DNA of 64,000 nt from Verrucomicrobiaceae bacterium (lineage in GTDB: Bacteria > Verrucomicrobiota > Verrucomicrobiia > Opitutales > Intestinicryptomonadaceae): positions 66,233-130,232 of the forward strand of contig SUVO01000001.1 in assembly GCA_015061955.1 (NCBI GenBank). Direction: 5' to 3'. The notes below the pieces were generated by a model. That model was not told the origin of the DNA, ran no database searches, and saw only the letters and a list, made by a program, of their open reading frames with translations. Shown in pieces: positions 55,489-62,745 of this stretch; position 1 is the stretch's first letter; every line of letters starts with the position of its first letter. The translations under genes and the position numbers were made by a program.

Positions 55489-56138
55489 AATAGAGCTTGT
55501 TGTGAATCTTGCGATTGATTCGAGTATTTCAACAACCATTCTAATGATACATCTTCAAAACCATCGAATGAACAAATTTTTATGAGTATCAATGCACTTG
55601 CTATGGCATCGTACAATGCACAATGATATTTACGCCTATTTGTAGGGCAGTATTGTTGTGCAAATTCATCGAGCTGGTTTTGAAGTTGAAATACATCTAT
55701 TACATCGGAAAGTTTTGCCGAGTTTAATTTGAAAAGTGTTTTTGCCAATACGCACGAATCTATGTATGGTCCCCAAGTAGAACAGTTGCGTTTTGTAAGA
55801 GGATTTTCAACTATTGGCGAGGCTGGTAAGGCATCGCGCAACATGGTATCTTCGGCAATGGCATTGTGTGCCATAAACACGCCACGTTTACGCATATGGC
55901 AAAATTGTTGTAGGTGGGTTTCAAAGGGTGGAAACGCTTGGGCTTGGGTTGTAGTGATATCGAATAGTTTTGAATCGGCAATAGATATGGTTGTTCGTGG
56001 CGCACAAATACCCGTTGAACACGCCGATATGGTACCATTTGTTATTTCGGCTATACCATATTCAACTATGCCTATTTTCCGAGATCCTTCAAAATCTATT
56101 GCAAATATTGGATTTTTTATATTTTTCATCTTGCCCAT
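55485..56138 (-). CDS. DEDDh 3'-5' exonuclease
   Basis: The 217-residue protein has the DnaQ-type acidic motifs: Asp-Phe-Glu in FAIDFEGSR (Exo I), the AHNAIAEDTML segment (Exo II), and His-x4-Asp in YHCALYDAIA (Exo III). It may act in repair, RNA processing or oligonucleotide degradation. The frame is open to 56351, but that would overlap the divergent IMPase gene by 186 bases, so ATG 56138 (or 56129) is chosen. The 27-base divergent space must hold overlapping promoters. Confidence 0.87.
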   Translation of the reverse strand: MGKMKNIKNPIFAIDFEGSRKIGIVEYGIAEITNGTISACSTGICAPRTTISIADSKLFDITTTQAQAFPPFETHLQQFCHMRKRGVFMAHNAIAEDTMLRDALPASPIVENPLTKRNCSTWGPYIDSCVLAKTLFKLNSAKLSDVIDVFQLQNQLDEFAQQYCPTNRRKYHCALYDAIASALILIKICSFDGFEDVSLEWLLKYSNQSQDSQQALL

Positions 56139-56165
56139 TTTTTTTTCTGTGTAAGTATTACGAAC

Positions 56166-56945
56166 ATGGATACAGATAATTTCAAGATTTTTATTAACGA
56201 ACTTGCAGATATTAGTGGCGAATATATTGCAAAGTCGTTCGGAAAGAACGTGGGCGTAGATTTTAAATGCGATAATTCTCCCGTAACGGAAATTGATAGA
56301 AATACCGAACTTCTCTTGCGTGAGCGTATTCAACAGAAGTTTCCCACACATGGTATAATAGGCGAGGAGTTCGGCAATGTAAACGAAAATGCCGAATTTG
56401 TTTGGGTACTTGATCCGATAGACGGAACAAAATCATTCATAACAAAAGTACCATTGTTCGGAACTTTAATTGGTTTGCAGTATTGTGGTAAGCCAATTGT
56501 TGGCGTTATAGACCAACCTATTTTAAAGGAACGTATTGTTGGCGATTGTAAAACGTGTACTTTTAACGGAAAACAAGTTAGAACTTCGCAACGTACATCG
56601 GTTGATGGTATGACTTTATTGACATCTGACAGCAGATATTGTGCCGATTTACACGGGCATAAAGCTTGGAAAGAACTTGAAAATAGTGCAGCTATATCGC
56701 GTACATGGGGCGATTGCTATGGCTATATGCTTTTGTGCAGAGGCTTAGCTCACGTTATGTGCGATGCTCTTTTGGAAGTTTGGGATTTTACTGCATTACT
56801 GCCAGCGTTAGCAGGTGCAGGGGCATCGTTTTCTGATTGGAACGGTGGCAACAATATTGGGCATGATGGTGGTTTGATTGCCTCGTGTACTCCAGAACTA
56901 CACAAACAAGTTTTAGATATAATAAAAATAAATCAGAATTTATAA
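56166..56945 (+). CDS. Inositol monophosphatase-family phosphatase
   Basis: This 259-residue Mg2+-dependent phosphatase has the IMPase motifs: GIIGEEFG (Glu), WVLDPIDGTKSFITK and the C-terminal LLEVWDFTALLPALAGAG. Histidinol-phosphate, inositol phosphate or sulfur-nucleotide phosphates are all possible substrates; the pattern resembles the HisN type, but no his genes are nearby. It is divergent from the exonuclease gene, and a bidirectional terminator follows. Confidence 0.9.
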   Translation: MDTDNFKIFINELADISGEYIAKSFGKNVGVDFKCDNSPVTEIDRNTELLLRERIQQKFPTHGIIGEEFGNVNENAEFVWVLDPIDGTKSFITKVPLFGTLIGLQYCGKPIVGVIDQPILKERIVGDCKTCTFNGKQVRTSQRTSVDGMTLLTSDSRYCADLHGHKAWKELENSAAISRTWGDCYGYMLLCRGLAHVMCDALLEVWDFTALLPALAGAGASFSDWNGGNNIGHDGGLIASCTPELHKQVLDIIKINQNL

Positions 56946-56957
56946 GTTTATTTTATA

Positions 56958-56992
56958 ACAAAAAAGCAGTGATTATCACTGCCTTTTTTGTT
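56958..56992. terminator. Bidirectional terminator
   Basis: Stem AACAAAAAA-GCAGTGA / TCACTGC with a 3-base loop and a T-run, between the IMPase gene and the convergent apbE gene. Confidence 0.85.
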
Positions 56993-56995
56993 GTT

Positions 56996-57844
56996 TTATA
57001 TTGTTCCTAAAAAATCTATTTCAGAATCGGGAGTTTGCTGAATTGCACCGGAAAATTCATATTGTTTACATATTTCTTTAATTTCTTCTGGCGACAATAT
57101 CATAAATGCTGTCGACATAGCATCAGATATAGCTCCAGATGGTGTAAATGCCCACGTTCTATATGGCATATTTTGTGGAACTTCGCCATTTCTACAATCT
57201 ATTATATGCGAGCCTAACACTGCCGTTCCCGAAGCGCCTACATAGGCATTATTTAATGGTAGTGAAATGTTTTCGCTCAGATTTATTTGCCAATTATCGC
57301 CATTTTGGTCTACGCCTTTGGCAAATATTGAACTACCTCCAAACGACACAAACACATTTTTTATATCCCAATCTTCTGTTAAAATTTCTTCTATGCGTTC
57401 AAGTGCAAAACCCTTGCCTATTGCACCTAAGTCTATCATGCCATCTTCCAACTTTTGCACTAAGTAGTTTTCAGCGTCAAAAGCAAATTTGCCCTTACGA
57501 GGTGTTTCAATCTTTGGAAAGAATGTATCGTTTTTTGCTTTCAAGAAGTATTCGCCCATACAAACATCTATTACACCTTTCGATATTACTGAGGCATTGA
57601 ATGCCGACATCAAGCACTCGTAAGTGCTATCGGCAATTTTTACTATACCACCAACGCGCTGTTCGTTTAGCATAGCAATATCGCTTCCTGAACGGTACAT
57701 ACTGATTAAATCTTCTACAATTTCTAATTTACAATAGCAATCGTAAGACGCACTTTTGGCGTATTGTTCATCGATATTTGGCAGAACAATATGCAACGAT
57801 GTGTTCATTAGTTCGTAATCGAATGTATGTGAAATTTTTTCCAT
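56996..57844 (-). CDS. apbE: FAD:protein FMN transferase (ApbE family)
   Basis: ApbE attaches FMN to a threonine of Na+-pumping NADH:quinone oxidoreductase and related flavoproteins. The 282-residue protein has DLGAIGKGFALERI, with SGDVF- and ASGT-type motifs altered to VGASGTAVLG, and the Mg2+-binding ISDAMSTAFMIL near the C-terminus. No signal peptide is visible, so unlike most ApbE proteins it may stay in the cytoplasm. No nqr or rnf genes are nearby. Confidence 0.88.
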   Translation of the reverse strand: MEKISHTFDYELMNTSLHIVLPNIDEQYAKSASYDCYCKLEIVEDLISMYRSGSDIAMLNEQRVGGIVKIADSTYECLMSAFNASVISKGVIDVCMGEYFLKAKNDTFFPKIETPRKGKFAFDAENYLVQKLEDGMIDLGAIGKGFALERIEEILTEDWDIKNVFVSFGGSSIFAKGVDQNGDNWQINLSENISLPLNNAYVGASGTAVLGSHIIDCRNGEVPQNMPYRTWAFTPSGAISDAMSTAFMILSPEEIKEICKQYEFSGAIQQTPDSEIDFLGTI

Positions 57845-57857
57845 AAATATTTTTTTT

Positions 57858-57885
57858 AGACTACTTCAAAGAAATTTAGTTGCAA
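57858..57885 (-). promoter_or_regulatory. apbE promoter
   Basis: On the minus strand TTGCAA (57885-57880) and TAGTCT (57863-57858) are spaced by 16 bases, preceded by AAAAAGCTTGC. The -35 box is palindromic and shared with the opposite promoter. Confidence 0.5.
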
Positions 57886-57908
57886 ACGCAAGCTTTTTAG
57901 TAGATAAT
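57880..57908 (+). promoter_or_regulatory. Promoter of the coiled-coil protein gene
   Basis: TTGCAA (57880-57885) and GATAAT (57903-57908) are spaced by 17 bases. The ATG at 57919 would be only a few bases from the transcript start. Confidence 0.5.
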
Positions 57909-57918
57909 ACTATTATAT

Positions 57919-58593
57919 ATGTTAAAGGAATTTCAAAGTATATTTATTTTTGCAGTATGTTTATTGGCATTTACTGTGATTGTTTTTTATGTTAAATACG
58001 AAAATGAGCGTGCTCAGACAAAACTTCTTGAGGCAAAAACTATAGAGAGTGCCAATATGGTTGTTGTTATTGAAAAAGAAGCAAAGGAGGCTCATCGTAG
58101 AAGTGTTTTGGCAAATAAGCGTGCGGCAGAAAGTGCGCAGAATGCAAAAAATGCACGCGAGATGTTAGAACAAGCTAAGCTAAAGAGCGAGATGTCGCAA
58201 AAAGAAATAGTGGCATCGTTAAATGCTCAACTCGAACGTGAAGCCGATGCTCGTATTGCTGCTGAAAATGCTTCTAAAGAACTTGCTATTGAGCGCGATC
58301 GTTTGACAAAGGCTGTTGATGAAACTCGCAAGGCGTTATCGTTATTGCAAAGTGCTAAGAAAACATCTGATTTTTCATCTAATGAAATTGAGAAAATGCG
58401 AAATGCTTTGTTAGCGAGAGAAGCTGAGATTGAACGTTTAAAAGAACGTCAGGCTGAATTAGAACGAATGCATCGTGAAGCAAAAGAAGCTCAATTGCGT
58501 ATAGAGAGTGAAATGAGTCAGAAAAATTACAATATAACTATTCCAAAGGCTAAGCGTTTGATTTTCCCTGTTACAAAATTCCACGCCAATTAA
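57919..58593 (+). CDS. Membrane-anchored coiled-coil protein
   Basis: The 224-residue protein has one N-terminal membrane helix (about 7-25, FIFAVCLLAFTVIVFYV) and then ~170 residues of continuous coiled coil rich in Glu, Ala, Lys and Arg (for example AKEAHRRSVLANKRAAESAQ), ending in a short basic tail. There is no enzymatic motif. It resembles structural proteins such as TolA-like or pilus/division accessory factors, but I cannot assign one. It is alone between the divergent promoter and a terminator. Confidence 0.75.
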   Translation: MLKEFQSIFIFAVCLLAFTVIVFYVKYENERAQTKLLEAKTIESANMVVVIEKEAKEAHRRSVLANKRAAESAQNAKNAREMLEQAKLKSEMSQKEIVASLNAQLEREADARIAAENASKELAIERDRLTKAVDETRKALSLLQSAKKTSDFSSNEIEKMRNALLAREAEIERLKERQAELERMHREAKEAQLRIESEMSQKNYNITIPKAKRLIFPVTKFHAN

Positions 58594-58659
58594 TTTTATA
58601 CACTGATTTTTAAACGTCTAAAATTAAGATAATAACAGCTATAAGATTTGCATAGACAT

Positions 58660-58694
58660 AAAAAAAGATGACATATTAATGTCATCTTTTTTTG
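58660..58694. terminator. Bidirectional terminator
   Basis: Stem AAAAAAGATGACAT / ATGTCATCTTTTTT with a 4-base loop, between convergent genes. Its core is a near match to those at 20492 and 27343. Confidence 0.87.
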
Positions 58695-58712
58695 TTATTT
58701 GAGCGCTTTAAA

Positions 58713-59543
58713 TTAGTTGGCTCTCAAGTATTTTACGCACTTTTCTATTTCAGGAATGTTATTGAGCCAGTTGTCTTCGTACTCGATTACGAAATAACCC
58801 TTGTAGCCTTGTCTATCAAGCTCAGCAAGCATACCTTTAACGTCGAGAACGCCTTCGCCAAATGGAGCAGGTTGGTTCTTGATGTTGTTAAATTCGCGTT
58901 GGTCTTTAAAGTGTATTGAAGCAATTTTACCATCTAATTCTTTCAACGATTTTACAGGATCAATACCCGAACGCGACCAGTGTCCTGGGTCTGGGCATAC
59001 CATAATGTTGCTGTAATCTTTAATGCACTTTTTAACCAAGCAAGTATCCCAGTATTGTCTGCCTGAGTTTGTAGCGTGGTGGTGTACACATACAGTTAAA
59101 CCGTACTTCTTGGCAGCTTTATCCCAAAATCTGAAAGCGTATACTGATGATTCTGTCATGATTTTTTCGCCACCCATTTCTTTTACGAATTGGCAAATCT
59201 TTTCAATTTCGTCTTCTTTTTCTGGGCTAATAACACCAAAGCTTACCATTTTCAAATTGGCGTCTTTGAGGAGCTTTTTCATGAAAGCACGTTGTTCATC
59301 ATTCATGGTATAGTTTACTTTAACTTTTGGATATTTAGCACTGAGGCGTTGTCCTGGGTAGCATTCCACACCATCGAGTTTTAAGTGCTTTACCTTTTCG
59401 ATAGCTTCTTCAAGAGTAAAGCGATTTAAAGAATACAACTGAACTGCCACTTTGCGTGGTTGTGTAGGTGTATTCTGTTTTTGTGCATTACAGCCACACA
59501 AAAGGGCTGATACTAATGTTGCTAATATTATGAGTTTTTTCAT
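58713..59543 (-). CDS. Sugar phosphate isomerase/epimerase-like lipoprotein
   Basis: The 276-residue protein has a lipoprotein signal (ILATLVSALLCGCNAQ, Cys at residue 18), so it is anchored outside the cytoplasm. The rest is a xylose-isomerase-like TIM barrel: VQLYSLNRFTLEEAI, the VCVHHHATNSG metal/substrate site, CPDPGHWSRSGIDP, IASIHFKDQRE and the late YKGYFVIEYEDNW. Being exported, it is unlikely to act on sugar phosphates and may handle keto-sugars or inositol-like compounds. It is transcribed divergently from the related gene at 59675. Confidence 0.83.
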   Translation of the reverse strand: MKKLIILATLVSALLCGCNAQKQNTPTQPRKVAVQLYSLNRFTLEEAIEKVKHLKLDGVECYPGQRLSAKYPKVKVNYTMNDEQRAFMKKLLKDANLKMVSFGVISPEKEDEIEKICQFVKEMGGEKIMTESSVYAFRFWDKAAKKYGLTVCVHHHATNSGRQYWDTCLVKKCIKDYSNIMVCPDPGHWSRSGIDPVKSLKELDGKIASIHFKDQREFNNIKNQPAPFGEGVLDVKGMLAELDRQGYKGYFVIEYEDNWLNNIPEIEKCVKYLRAN

Positions 59544-59674
59544 ACACTACAAATTATCAAATTTTTTTAGGATACATAGCAAGCATATTTTTTACAAAAA
59601 AAGCTTTATTTATTGCTGAAAATTCAGTATCAATTAACTTTCAACAAAAAACAGAAATTAACTTATTACAAAAT

Positions 59675-60664
59675 ATGGATAGAAGAAGTTTTACAAAAAC
59701 AGCAGTTGCAACAGTGCTTGGGGGCGTAGTTGCAGGAAATACATTTGGAGTATCTAAGGCAAGCGATATCGCAGAAAGCTCGGCTCCATATAAATCGAAA
59801 TTTGCTCCACACTTTGGCATGCTAAAAGCCAGTATGACTAAGGCTGGTATCGATGTAAAAAAAGATTTTGTTAGTCAACTTCAGTTTTTCCATGATTGTG
59901 GTTTCCGTGCTTTAGAAGATAATGGTATGATGAGCCGTCCAGTAGAAGTTCAAGAGGCAATCGCAAAAAAAATGGAACAGCTCGGTTGGGAAATGGGTGT
60001 ATTCTGTGCTCATACTGAATGGAAATTGTCGTCTTATTCAGGAAATCGCCTCGATACTAAAATCAAGAAAGCTAACGGAGTTATAGTTCGCAATCCTAAG
60101 GAAGTTCGCGAAATGCTCGTAGCTCGGATGGAAAAAGCTATCGAAGTCGGTAAGCGTGTAAATGCTAAATGGTGTACAGTTGTTCCAGGTTTGGAAGACC
60201 CAACTTTAGAGCCAGAATATCAGTTTGCTAATGTTGTTGAAAACCTCAGATACATGTGTGATGTATGTGCAAAAACTGGTATTGTAATGGTGCTTGAACC
60301 ACTCAATATTTTCAATCACTGGAGCTTGTATTTAAAGCGTATTCCACAGGCATACGCAATTTGTAAGGCAGTTAATAGCCCATATTGTAAAATACTTGAT
60401 GATATGTACCATCAACAGATTACTGAGGGCAACTTAATTCCTAACTTCGATGCAGCACGTAGCGAAATTCCATACGTTCAAGTAGGCGATGTTCCAGGTA
60501 GAAAAGAACCTACTACGGGCGAAATCAACTATAAGCGCATATTCCAACATCTTTGGGATACAGGTTATCGTGGTATAATCGGTATGGAACATGGTCAAAG
60601 CGATACGTCGATTGAAGGCGATAAAAAGCTCTTGAAAGCTTATCGTTCGGTTGACGTTGCTTAA
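59675..60664 (+). CDS. Tat-exported TIM-barrel isomerase (hydroxypyruvate isomerase-like)
   Basis: The 329-residue protein starts DRRSFTKTAVATVLGGVVAG, a twin-arginine signal. The mature part is a xylose-isomerase-like barrel, with CAHTEWKL, GIVMVLEPLN (Glu metal ligand), KILDDMYHQQI and VQVGDVPGRKEPTTGEINYK followed by IIGMEHGQS, the pattern of hydroxypyruvate isomerase-like proteins. It would act outside the cytoplasm on an unknown sugar or ketose acid. Its promoter region has an A7-GCTT element. It is opposite the lipoprotein gene and followed by a bidirectional terminator. Confidence 0.83.
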   Translation: MDRRSFTKTAVATVLGGVVAGNTFGVSKASDIAESSAPYKSKFAPHFGMLKASMTKAGIDVKKDFVSQLQFFHDCGFRALEDNGMMSRPVEVQEAIAKKMEQLGWEMGVFCAHTEWKLSSYSGNRLDTKIKKANGVIVRNPKEVREMLVARMEKAIEVGKRVNAKWCTVVPGLEDPTLEPEYQFANVVENLRYMCDVCAKTGIVMVLEPLNIFNHWSLYLKRIPQAYAICKAVNSPYCKILDDMYHQQITEGNLIPNFDAARSEIPYVQVGDVPGRKEPTTGEINYKRIFQHLWDTGYRGIIGMEHGQSDTSIEGDKKLLKAYRSVDVA

Positions 60665-60682
60665 GATTTTTAAGCGTTTTAT

Positions 60683-60714
60683 AAAAAAAGCCATTCTTGC
60701 GAATGGCTTTTTTG
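60683..60714. terminator. Bidirectional terminator
   Basis: Stem AAAAAAAGCCATTC / GAATGGCTTTTTT with a 4-base TTGC loop. Confidence 0.87.
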
Positions 60715-60732
60715 TTTTGTATGAAATTTGTC

Positions 60733-62148
60733 CTACATGAATTTTGGCTTAGATGGCAAAAATTCTGTTCTGTAATTGTACAAACTTCTAATGTATTTAT
60801 TTGCATCTTTGCAGTTAGTAAATTCCATTTTCGACGAATTGTAATTTAACTTTTCGCCTTGGAAGTTTACCGATACCATACTCAACAAACACATTTCTGT
60901 AAATGGAGCAGCGTAGTCGAAGTTTGCCATAGGTTGTTCGCCTTTTAGACAAGCATTTACCCATTCCATATGTGGATTTCCTGGGTTTGTTGAACGCTTA
61001 ATTGTCTGTTTTGGCAATGCGTTCGACTTCAACATATCACGCATTTTTTGACGTGGATATATCATCGAGTTTTGTCCGTATTCGTTTGTCAAAACTGTTT
61101 CTTTTGTTCCAACAATGAATGTGCAGTTTGCATGATGCCATGGATTATTTGGATTTGGCACTAAGAAGCTTGGTTCAACTCTTTCAATTTCTTTTGGACG
61201 AAGACCACCATCAGACCAGTGAACATTGATTTTTCCACCAACTCCACGTTTGTTTGCAAATACCATTTCAGTTCTTGCTTGTGCTGGCCAGTTGTAATCG
61301 TCTATTGGAGTCGATGTACTTGATATCGATTCTGGACAACCCAATTCAAATGCCGAGTATGGAACATCGAAGAAATGACAAGCCATATCGCCTGCAGCAC
61401 CTGTACCATAGTTGCGTAATCCACGCCAGTTAAATGGAACAAATTGCGATGAATAATCTTGATGAGGTGCAACACCAAGCCACATATTGTAATCTAAAGA
61501 ACTTGGGATTTTTTCAGCGGCTGGACGTTTCAATCCACCTTGTGGCCAAATTGGTCTATTGGTCCACATGTAAATGTCTTTAATTTCTCCTAAAATACCA
61601 GCTTCGTACCATTCTTTAATTACACGCCAACCTTCGTTTGTATGACCTTGATTGCCCATCTGTGTAATTACACCAGCTTCTTTTGCTAAACGCTTTAGTT
61701 CGCGGGCTTCCCAAATTGTACGAGTCAATGGTTTTTCGCAATAAACATGTTTACCTTTTGCGATTGCCCATGATGCAATAGGATAGTGCATGTGGTCGGG
61801 AGTTGCTACAACAACGGCATCGATATCTTTATCGAGAACATCGAGCATTTTTCTATAATCTGTAAAACGTGGAATATGTGGAAATCTTTTAAAACTATAT
61901 TCAGCTGGTTTATACCAATTGAATTTTATGTTTGAAGTTGGCATAACATCGCAAAAACCTACAATATTTACCTTGTCAGGATTTTTTGCAAAGCTACTTA
62001 CTGCTGATTCACCACGTCCACCAACGCCAACAACTGCAACATTTAACTTGTTATTTGCTTTTTTTACTTTTTGAGTTTGACACGATGGTAAAAGCATCAA
62101 TGCCCCCATAGCCGAAGTGCCTTTAATAAAGTTTCTTCTTGATAACAT
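60733..62148 (-). CDS. Exported Gfo/Idh/MocA-family oxidoreductase
   Basis: The 471-residue protein begins LSRRNFIKGTSAMGALMLLPSC, a twin-arginine signal that ends in a lipobox-like Cys. The nucleotide fold is VAVVGVGGRGESAVS, and the family's EKP motif is in HVYCEKPLTRT. The C-terminal domain has GAAGDMACHFFDVP and the WHHANCTFIVGTKET pattern. NAD(P) enzymes in the periplasm usually keep a tightly bound cofactor. It may oxidise sugar units to 3-keto forms together with the two exported isomerases next to it. Confidence 0.88.
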   Translation of the reverse strand: MLSRRNFIKGTSAMGALMLLPSCQTQKVKKANNKLNVAVVGVGGRGESAVSSFAKNPDKVNIVGFCDVMPTSNIKFNWYKPAEYSFKRFPHIPRFTDYRKMLDVLDKDIDAVVVATPDHMHYPIASWAIAKGKHVYCEKPLTRTIWEARELKRLAKEAGVITQMGNQGHTNEGWRVIKEWYEAGILGEIKDIYMWTNRPIWPQGGLKRPAAEKIPSSLDYNMWLGVAPHQDYSSQFVPFNWRGLRNYGTGAAGDMACHFFDVPYSAFELGCPESISSTSTPIDDYNWPAQARTEMVFANKRGVGGKINVHWSDGGLRPKEIERVEPSFLVPNPNNPWHHANCTFIVGTKETVLTNEYGQNSMIYPRQKMRDMLKSNALPKQTIKRSTNPGNPHMEWVNACLKGEQPMANFDYAAPFTEMCLLSMVSVNFQGEKLNYNSSKMEFTNCKDANKYIRSLYNYRTEFLPSKPKFM

Positions 62149-62382
62149 ATTCTGTACTTTATTTTTTTGTTTTTTGTTAAAAAATTAATAATATCAGTTT
62201 CGTTTTATTTGCATCGGTTGTCAATTATAATTTTTTTAATTAAATTTTATATTTATGAATGTTGTTGATAAGTAGAAAATTAGTGTGAACGTTTAACTAT
62301 AACAGAAAAATATTTTAATTTTTTTTAAAAAAAAAGCTTGCATTTGAAAATAAATAGTATTCTATATGGGAGAATAATCAGC

Positions 62383-62458
<76 letters not shown>

Positions 62459-62462
62459 CTTT

Positions 62463-62496
62463 AAAAAGGGTCGTATTTTATGCGACTCTTTTTTTG
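62463..62496 (+). terminator. Terminator after tRNA-Thr
   Basis: Stem AAAAAGGGTCG / CGACTCTTTTT (one G-T pair) with a T-run. Confidence 0.75.
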
Positions 62497-62539
62497 TTCG
62501 TATTTTGTTTGAGTTTTTTTAATTGAATATCAATTCAAT

Positions 62540-62583
62540 CTGACTCCACTCTAAAACGGCAATTTCTTCTGTGAAGTCGTTTC
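62540..62583 (+). other. Remnant of a tRNA 3' end with its own hairpin
   Basis: Bases 62540-62557 (CTGACTCCACTCTAAAAC) match the tRNA-Thr tail at 62450-62467 (CTGGCTCCACTTTAAAAA) at all but a few positions, including the ACTCCACT around CCA. A stem AAACGGC/GTCGTTT (62554-62582) follows, as in a tRNA terminator. No complete tRNA precedes it. The rest of the gap to 62745 has no supported gene. Confidence 0.45.
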
Positions 62584-62745
62584 TTTATGGATTTACAAGT
62601 TGTGAAAATGATTTGTGCCGTCTGGTTTATGAATTATGTATATTTAAGTTTTTGCTTTACACTCATAATATATTTAGGATACAAATGTATGTACGGTTGG
62701 TTATATTACATAACGTAAATAAAATTCTAAATAAAATTATCATAT

